Assembly (NCBI RefSeq): GCF_965662505.1
Contig: NZ_CBFIHX010000117.1
Span: 1-10,670 of the forward strand
Reading direction: 5' to 3'
DNA from: Pseudomaricurvus sp965662505
GTDB taxonomy: Bacteria; Pseudomonadota; Gammaproteobacteria; Pseudomonadales; Cellvibrionaceae
Length of the DNA: 10,670 nt
The position numbers and the translations under genes were made by a program. How positions within the stretch are numbered: position 1 is the first letter of the stretch; each line of letters opens with the position of its first letter. The notes under the pieces were generated by a model that was not told the DNA's origin, searched no databases, and was given only the letters and a program-made list of their open reading frames with translations. Below, one piece after another: positions 7,195 to 10,670 of this stretch.

Positions 7195-7389
7195 CTCTTA
7201 ACGATCAGCGGGTAACGCTATCCCGTGAGTGGTAATTGGTGAACTGCACCGAATATTTGAGCTCGAAGGTTTGAATGCCGGCGAGCATTATGGCTCAATA
7301 AATCTTATCTCGTGAAATATTGACCATTTAAGTCATCTCAATAGAAAGCATTTTAACCATTGAATTGATTAGGGAAGATTAACAAGGTT

Positions 7390-9249
7390 ATGCCTATCTT
7401 AAACCAGGATCACCGATTAATACGCGTAGACTCACCATTGGGTGATTCAAAGTTTATTGCTACTTACCTTACCGGTCAGGAATTTGTCTCTGATCTCTTC
7501 AAATACGATGTCGAGCTGTTTTCAGATGATCATGAAATCAAACAGCAGGATATTGTAGGACACCCACTGACGCTGTCTATTCACAATAATGGAGAGGATG
7601 ATCCTCGTATTATCCATGGCTATGTGAATCAATTCTCTCTCTACGATGTTGATGCCAGCGGGTTGAGGTGTTATCGGGCAACGGTTGTGCCTGGCTTTTG
7701 GTTTTTAAATCTGGGTTCTCAGAATCGGGTTTTTCATCAAAAAGAAGTGAAAGCAATCCTTGAAGAAGTCTTTGCGGACTACAAAAAAGTGGTTTCTCTC
7801 AAGCTTAACCTGACCGGGAGCCATACTCCGCGTGAATATTGTGTTCAGTTTGATGAGAGCGATTTTGAATTTGTCAATCGCCTGATGGCGGAAGAGGGGA
7901 TCAGCTATTACTTCAAACATGCTGAGGGCAAGCATGAGTTGATTCTAACCGATAGTAATCAGGACTACTTTGATTGCTGTTCCGGCAAAATAGAATATGA
8001 CGGTGGCGGTAGCCAGCCCGATAAAAGCACTGTTCACCGCTGGCAGAGAGACTTTTCATACCATACGGGTGGTTTCGAGTTTAAGGATTACAATGAATTC
8101 ACCACTTCAAAGGATAATCTGAAAAGCGGGAAGACTAAGAACAAGCTTAATGATGTCACAAGTTATCAGATCCAGCGTTATGGGGCCTATGAGTTTAAAG
8201 CTGAAGGGGATAACAAGCACAGCTTCGAAGATAACGTCAATAAGTTGGTTGTTGACCGAGCACTCGAATTTCAAGAAATGGGTTTTGATATAGGGAGTGG
8301 TGCCAGCGATGTGGCTGACTTCGCCGCCGGAGGGTGTTTTCAGTTTGACCATTCATTGTCCAGTGAAAAGGGTAAATACCTGCTGACTCAGGTGAAGCTC
8401 ACTGCGTCTGACGGTAATAACCGAAAAACCTCATTTAAGAATGAGTTCACCTGCGTTCCTGCGGATATTACGCCCAGACCTGATCCAGCCGGCTTTGAAA
8501 AGCAAATCCACCACCCTCAGTTGGCAACTGTTCTGGAGGTAAAGGCAACAGAGTCCAGTGGGGCGGAAGACCTGTATACCCAAGTTCAAGTGAAGTTTCC
8601 CTGGAACAGTAAACAAAACTCTTGCTGGGTTCGGGTGATGCAATCATTTGCGGGTAAAAACTGGGGGGCGAACTTTGTTCCACGCGTGGGGCAAGAAGTT
8701 GTGATTAACTTCGTCAATGGCGACCCTGAAAGACCTATTGTTACGGGGGCGGTTTACAACGGCACCAATACGGGTCCCAAATACACCTCAACCCAAAGCG
8801 GTTGGAAGACGGAATACGATAAGAGTAAATTTAACGAGCTTAGGTTTGATGATAAGCCAGGCGAGGAAGAGGTGTATATGGAGGCAGGGAAAGACCATAA
8901 TTTCCTGATCCATAATGACCAGTCAGGTAAGGTTGAAAATGATCAGACACTGGAGGTGGTCAAGAATCGTACGATTACCGTGTCTGAGGGCAATGAGAGT
9001 ACGACAGTCAGCAAGGGCAATCAGACCACGACCGTAAGCTCAGGCACTCAGACCGTAGATGTTCAAGGCGCCATTAAGATCACCTCTAAAACGTCGATCA
9101 CCCTTAAAGTAGGCGGTAGTACTCTTGAGATGACCCCGTCAGGCATCACGCTCAAAGCGATCAAGATAGACAGTAATGCCAGCGGTATGAGCACTGTAAA
9201 AGCCGGGGGTATCCTGACCCTGAAAGGCTCTATGACGATGATTAATTAG
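7390..9249 (+). CDS. vgrG: VgrG, T6SS spike protein
   Basis: The 619-residue protein is a VgrG/Tssi-type spike, fusing gp27-like and gp5-like phage tail parts. Residues about 1-370 form the gp27-like base, including REYCVQFDESDFEFVNRLMAEEGISYYF (about 149-176). The gp5-type OB fold follows (about 378-455, with VKFPW, SCWVRV, FVPRVGQEVVINF and NGDPERPIVTGAVYN). The linker NELRFDDKPGEEEVYM comes at about 483-498. The end is a beta-helical needle of short repeats (SEGNESTTVSKGNQTTTVSSGTQ) closing at MTMIN. There is no C-terminal enzymatic extension, so cargo must be loaded through PAAR, adaptor or Rhs partners. The ribosome binding site is weak (AGGGAAGA about 13 bases upstream). The DUF6931-like and PAAR genes downstream make the usual tip-loading set. 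Confidence 0.96.
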   Translation: MPILNQDHRLIRVDSPLGDSKFIATYLTGQEFVSDLFKYDVELFSDDHEIKQQDIVGHPLTLSIHNNGEDDPRIIHGYVNQFSLYDVDASGLRCYRATVVPGFWFLNLGSQNRVFHQKEVKAILEEVFADYKKVVSLKLNLTGSHTPREYCVQFDESDFEFVNRLMAEEGISYYFKHAEGKHELILTDSNQDYFDCCSGKIEYDGGGSQPDKSTVHRWQRDFSYHTGGFEFKDYNEFTTSKDNLKSGKTKNKLNDVTSYQIQRYGAYEFKAEGDNKHSFEDNVNKLVVDRALEFQEMGFDIGSGASDVADFAAGGCFQFDHSLSSEKGKYLLTQVKLTASDGNNRKTSFKNEFTCVPADITPRPDPAGFEKQIHHPQLATVLEVKATESSGAEDLYTQVQVKFPWNSKQNSCWVRVMQSFAGKNWGANFVPRVGQEVVINFVNGDPERPIVTGAVYNGTNTGPKYTSTQSGWKTEYDKSKFNELRFDDKPGEEEVYMEAGKDHNFLIHNDQSGKVENDQTLEVVKNRTITVSEGNESTTVSKGNQTTTVSSGTQTVDVQGAIKITSKTSITLKVGGSTLEMTPSGITLKAIKIDSNASGMSTVKAGGILTLKGSMTMIN

Positions 9250-9252
9250 ATC

Positions 9253-9402
9253 ATGAACAGGCTGAACTCAACATTGGGTGTTTGGGACAGCGACTTAAGA
9301 ACTCAGTCTAAGGAAAACAGGACCAGGGCTAAGGAAAGCAGGGCAAAGTCTGTGGAAAACAGGACAAAGGCTAAGGAAAACAGGACAAAAGTTCATGAAT
9401 GA
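9253..9402 (+). CDS. Possible 49-residue peptide made of heptad repeats (unrecognised)
   Basis: An ATG three bases after the vgrG stop opens a 49-codon frame whose TGA overlaps the start of the next gene by 8 bases. Residues 19-46 are four 7-residue repeats: SKENRTR, AKESRAK, SVENRTK, AKENRTK. The peptide is strongly basic, hydrophilic and probably helical, with no signal peptide. It matches no family I know. For coding: the tight fit between the two genes and an uninterrupted frame. Against coding: no clear Shine-Dalgarno, and the repeat units differ mostly at amino-acid-changing positions. It may instead be an untranslated or weakly translated leader that couples vgrG to the next gene. Confidence 0.3.
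   Translation: MNRLNSTLGVWDSDLRTQSKENRTRAKESRAKSVENRTKAKENRTKVHE
9308..9391 (+). repeat. Four tandem 21-bp repeats upstream of the DUF6931-like gene
   Basis: Units start at 9308, 9329, 9350 and 9371. The common form is CTAAGGAAAACAGGACAAAG plus one base; units differ from it at about one to four positions. The array ends three bases before the ATG at 9395. Each unit carries purine-rich AAGGA- or CAGGA-like stretches that resemble ribosome binding sites. Being a multiple of three, changes in copy number would not break the overlapping small frame. Confidence 0.9.
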
Positions 9403-9967
9403 GTGGGTAAAAGTAACAGCGGTTAATGCGGGCGAATTGATGGCCCATTTTGAGTTAGACGAAAAAGCTGCTGAAGTGCTTCATCCTGAATTGAATCCTC
9501 AGGGCGGGGTTATGGCACTGGTGGATGCTGAGTGTTACTACGATGCCATAAAGCTGCTTGCGCATGGGCTGCCCAAGCGGGAAGCTGTGTGGTGGGCCTG
9601 TCTGGCTACCCGGCAAACCCAGTCGCCTGAAACTGATGAATCAAATGCCGGTGCATTGATCGCAGCAGAAGCCTGGGCGAAAAAGCCGACAGAAGAAAAC
9701 CGACTTCGTTGTGCGGAATTTGCCAAGAAAACCCGTTACGAAACACCGGCCAGTTGGGCGGCAACGGCAGCGAGTTGGTCGACAGGAAGTTTGGCTGAGC
9801 CAGGAGAGCCAGAGGTAAACCCTCCCGAGTTTCTCTATGCTCACGCGGTCTCCGGAAGTGTGACTCTGGCTGGCGGACAATTTAATGAAAGTGACCCATC
9901 AGAGGGGATGCTGCGGTTTATCAAGCAGGGTATCAATCTTGCTGAAGGTGGCAACGGATTGATTTGA
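9395..9967 (+). CDS. DUF6931-like T6SS accessory protein, function unknown
   Basis: The 190-residue protein resembles the DUF6931 family, recognised mainly by LLAHGLPKREAVWWACLATRQ (about 54-74) preceded by an acidic N-terminal helix region. A middle Ala/Lys-rich stretch (AGALIAAEAWAKKPTEENRLRCAEFAKKT) and an Ala/Ser/Trp segment (ASWAATAASWSTGSL) follow. It has no signal peptide or convincing membrane segment. Members are typically found between vgrG and PAAR genes, as here, which suggests a role in tip assembly or cargo loading in the cytoplasm; no activity is known to me. The ATG at 9395 is chosen because it lies just after the tandem repeats, whose last unit supplies AGGA/GGA as ribosome binding site. 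An alternative is that this is an unrelated VgrG-linked adaptor. Confidence 0.75.
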   Translation: MNEWVKVTAVNAGELMAHFELDEKAAEVLHPELNPQGGVMALVDAECYYDAIKLLAHGLPKREAVWWACLATRQTQSPETDESNAGALIAAEAWAKKPTEENRLRCAEFAKKTRYETPASWAATAASWSTGSLAEPGEPEVNPPEFLYAHAVSGSVTLAGGQFNESDPSEGMLRFIKQGINLAEGGNGLI

Positions 9968-10079
9968 ACGATGATGTTAGTGATTTTCCGTTAATGAGTA
10001 CCTTATGCGGATATTACTTGAAGCTGCGTTATCGTATTCGATGATTCAGCCCGTTTAGCAATTTAAACGTTAACGATTT

Positions 10080-10085
10080 AGGAAA
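10080..10085 (+). promoter_or_regulatory. Ribosome binding site of the PAAR gene
   Basis: AGGAAA stands 6 bases before the ATG at 10092 and supports that start over the in-frame ATG two codons later. Confidence 0.6.
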
Positions 10086-10091
10086 ACAGTT

Positions 10092-10385
10092 ATGGGAATG
10101 CCTGCGTCTAGAATTACTGATATGCATGTATGTCCAATGGTCACAGGAACGGTTCCCCACGTGGGTGGCCCTATCGTTTCGCCTGGTGGTCCTACAGTGA
10201 TTATTGGTGGATTGCCTTCGGCTACAGTTGGCAGCACTTGCGTGTGTGTTGGTCCTCCTGACACCGTTGCCGTGGGCAGTTCAACGGTAATGATTCAGAA
10301 GAAGCCTGCGGCTCGACTGGGGGATTCTACTGCGCACGGTGGAAAGATTGTAGTTGGGTGCCCGACAGTATTGGTAGGTGGTTAA
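10092..10385 (+). CDS. PAAR-domain T6SS spike tip protein
   Basis: The 97-residue protein is a stand-alone PAAR domain, the cone that caps VgrG and sharpens the spike. It shows the family pattern throughout: MPASRITDMHVCP, GPIVSPGGPTVIIGGLPSATVG, CVCVGPPDTVAVGSSTV, then PAARLGDSTAHGGKIVVGCPTVLVGG. Likely zinc ligands are among His12, Cys14, Cys50/Cys52, His81 and Cys89. It has no N- or C-terminal effector extension. It lies 124 bp after the DUF6931-like gene and one base before the next gene's TTG start, so it is co-transcribed and probably translationally coupled with that gene. As the Rhs protein in this window lacks a PAAR domain of its own, this protein is a candidate partner for it, by inference. 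Confidence 0.93.
   Translation: MGMPASRITDMHVCPMVTGTVPHVGGPIVSPGGPTVIIGGLPSATVGSTCVCVGPPDTVAVGSSTVMIQKKPAARLGDSTAHGGKIVVGCPTVLVGG
10376..10381 (+). promoter_or_regulatory. Ribosome binding site supporting a TTG start for the last gene
   Basis: AGGTGG lies inside the last PAAR codons, 5 bases before the TTG at 10387. It is a better signal than that before the alternative ATG at 10447 (GGA, 7 bases). Confidence 0.5.
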
Positions 10386-10386
10386 A

Positions 10387-10670
10387 TTGCTTAAACGATT
10401 TTCAGTACTGTTGTTCCTTATTTTTCTTTCAGGTAATGGATTTGTTATGTCTATTTTTGATGCGGGTAAAGTTTGTACGTTCTCCAAAGTGTCCGGTGTA
10501 ATTCTAAGGGGGGGGGAGCCGGTCTCGGGAGCAAGAGTTATCAGAGAAACCGATTTTCAAAGTAAACGCAGGGACGAAGCTGTGACAGACGATCAAGGGT
10601 ATTTTGAAATGCCTTCGCTGTTTGAGCGCTCAATCACAAGTCTTCTGCCTCAGGAATTTGTTGTAGGGCA
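10387..10670 (+). CDS. DUF6795-like T6SS accessory protein (partial, 3' end off window)
   Basis: An open frame follows the PAAR gene directly. From the internal ATG at 10447 it reads MSIFDAGKVCTFSKVSGVIL, then EPVSGARVIRE, DDQGYFEMPSLFERS and LLPQEFVVG. This resembles the DUF6795 family, a small carboxypeptidase-regulatory-like beta-sandwich fold often coded beside VgrG/PAAR genes. Starting at TTG 10387 adds 20 residues (LLKRFSVLLFLIFLSGNGFV), a short basic end plus hydrophobic core that looks like a signal peptide. The two starts would place the protein in different compartments. The TTG start has the stronger Shine-Dalgarno and is listed; ATG 10447 remains possible. A run of nine G inside the frame is reported separately. 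Function is unknown; an immunity-like or periplasmic accessory role is only a guess. Confidence 0.7.
   Translation, partial: MLKRFSVLLFLIFLSGNGFVMSIFDAGKVCTFSKVSGVILRGGEPVSGARVIRETDFQSKRRDEAVTDDQGYFEMPSLFERSITSLLPQEFVVG
10508..10516 (+). repeat. Poly-G tract (G9) inside the last coding sequence
   Basis: Nine consecutive G span the codons AGG GGG GGG GAG near the start of the DUF6795-like domain. With nine G the frame is open and family-like on both sides; gain or loss of one G would break it. Confidence 0.9.

Noticed and set aside
9308..9391. CRISPR-like array
   Set aside because: The 21-bp units are directly adjacent with no spacers, and no cas gene is near.
9994..10044. 16-codon mini frame between the DUF6931-like and PAAR genes
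   Set aside because: Too short, with no ribosome binding site and no recognisable content.

Overview
The window is a type VI secretion system (T6SS) effector-delivery island. It most resembles a Gram-negative gammaproteobacterium, probably marine. The basis is the gene content (Hcp, VgrG, PAAR, a PP2C phosphatase of the PppA/Stp1 type, an Rhs effector) and the style of the REP-type transposase. No genus can be named from the sequence alone.

Left part, minus strand, read from about 5019 down to 1: a PP2C-type Ser/Thr phosphatase is followed after 59 bp by a large Rhs effector gene that runs off the left edge. The Rhs reading frame breaks at a GGG run (plus strand 1284-1286). The first 930 codons are in one frame. 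The rest of the Rhs shell, the PxxxxDPxGL self-cleavage motif and the C-terminal toxin continue openly in the next frame to base 1. The tip is recognisable by eye as a TNT-type (tuberculosis necrotizing toxin) NAD+ glycohydrolase domain. It is clearly more AT-rich than the shell, the usual sign of an exchanged Rhs tip. Its immunity gene should lie just beyond the left edge.

Middle, plus strand: a 237-residue Y1/RAYT-type transposase (5347-6060) lies between the divergent phosphatase gene and hcp. Its fold-level motifs are kept, but the catalytic His-x-His is replaced by Ser-Ile-Gln, so it looks like a dead nuclease. A 554-bp AT-rich gap follows and carries two copies of a 21-bp direct repeat.

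Right part, plus strand: hcp with a strong ribosome binding site and terminator, vgrG, a 49-codon mini-ORF built on four 21-bp tandem repeats, a DUF6931-like gene, a PAAR tip gene, and the start of a DUF6795-like gene. The last gene contains a G9 tract and runs off the right edge. The likely scheme is that Hcp forms the tube, VgrG and PAAR form the spike, and the Rhs-TNT protein is the cargo. The phosphatase would reset T6SS phospho-signalling. The DUF6931 and DUF6795 proteins are accessory proteins of unknown role that travel with VgrG and PAAR genes. No rRNA, tRNA or CRISPR array was seen.
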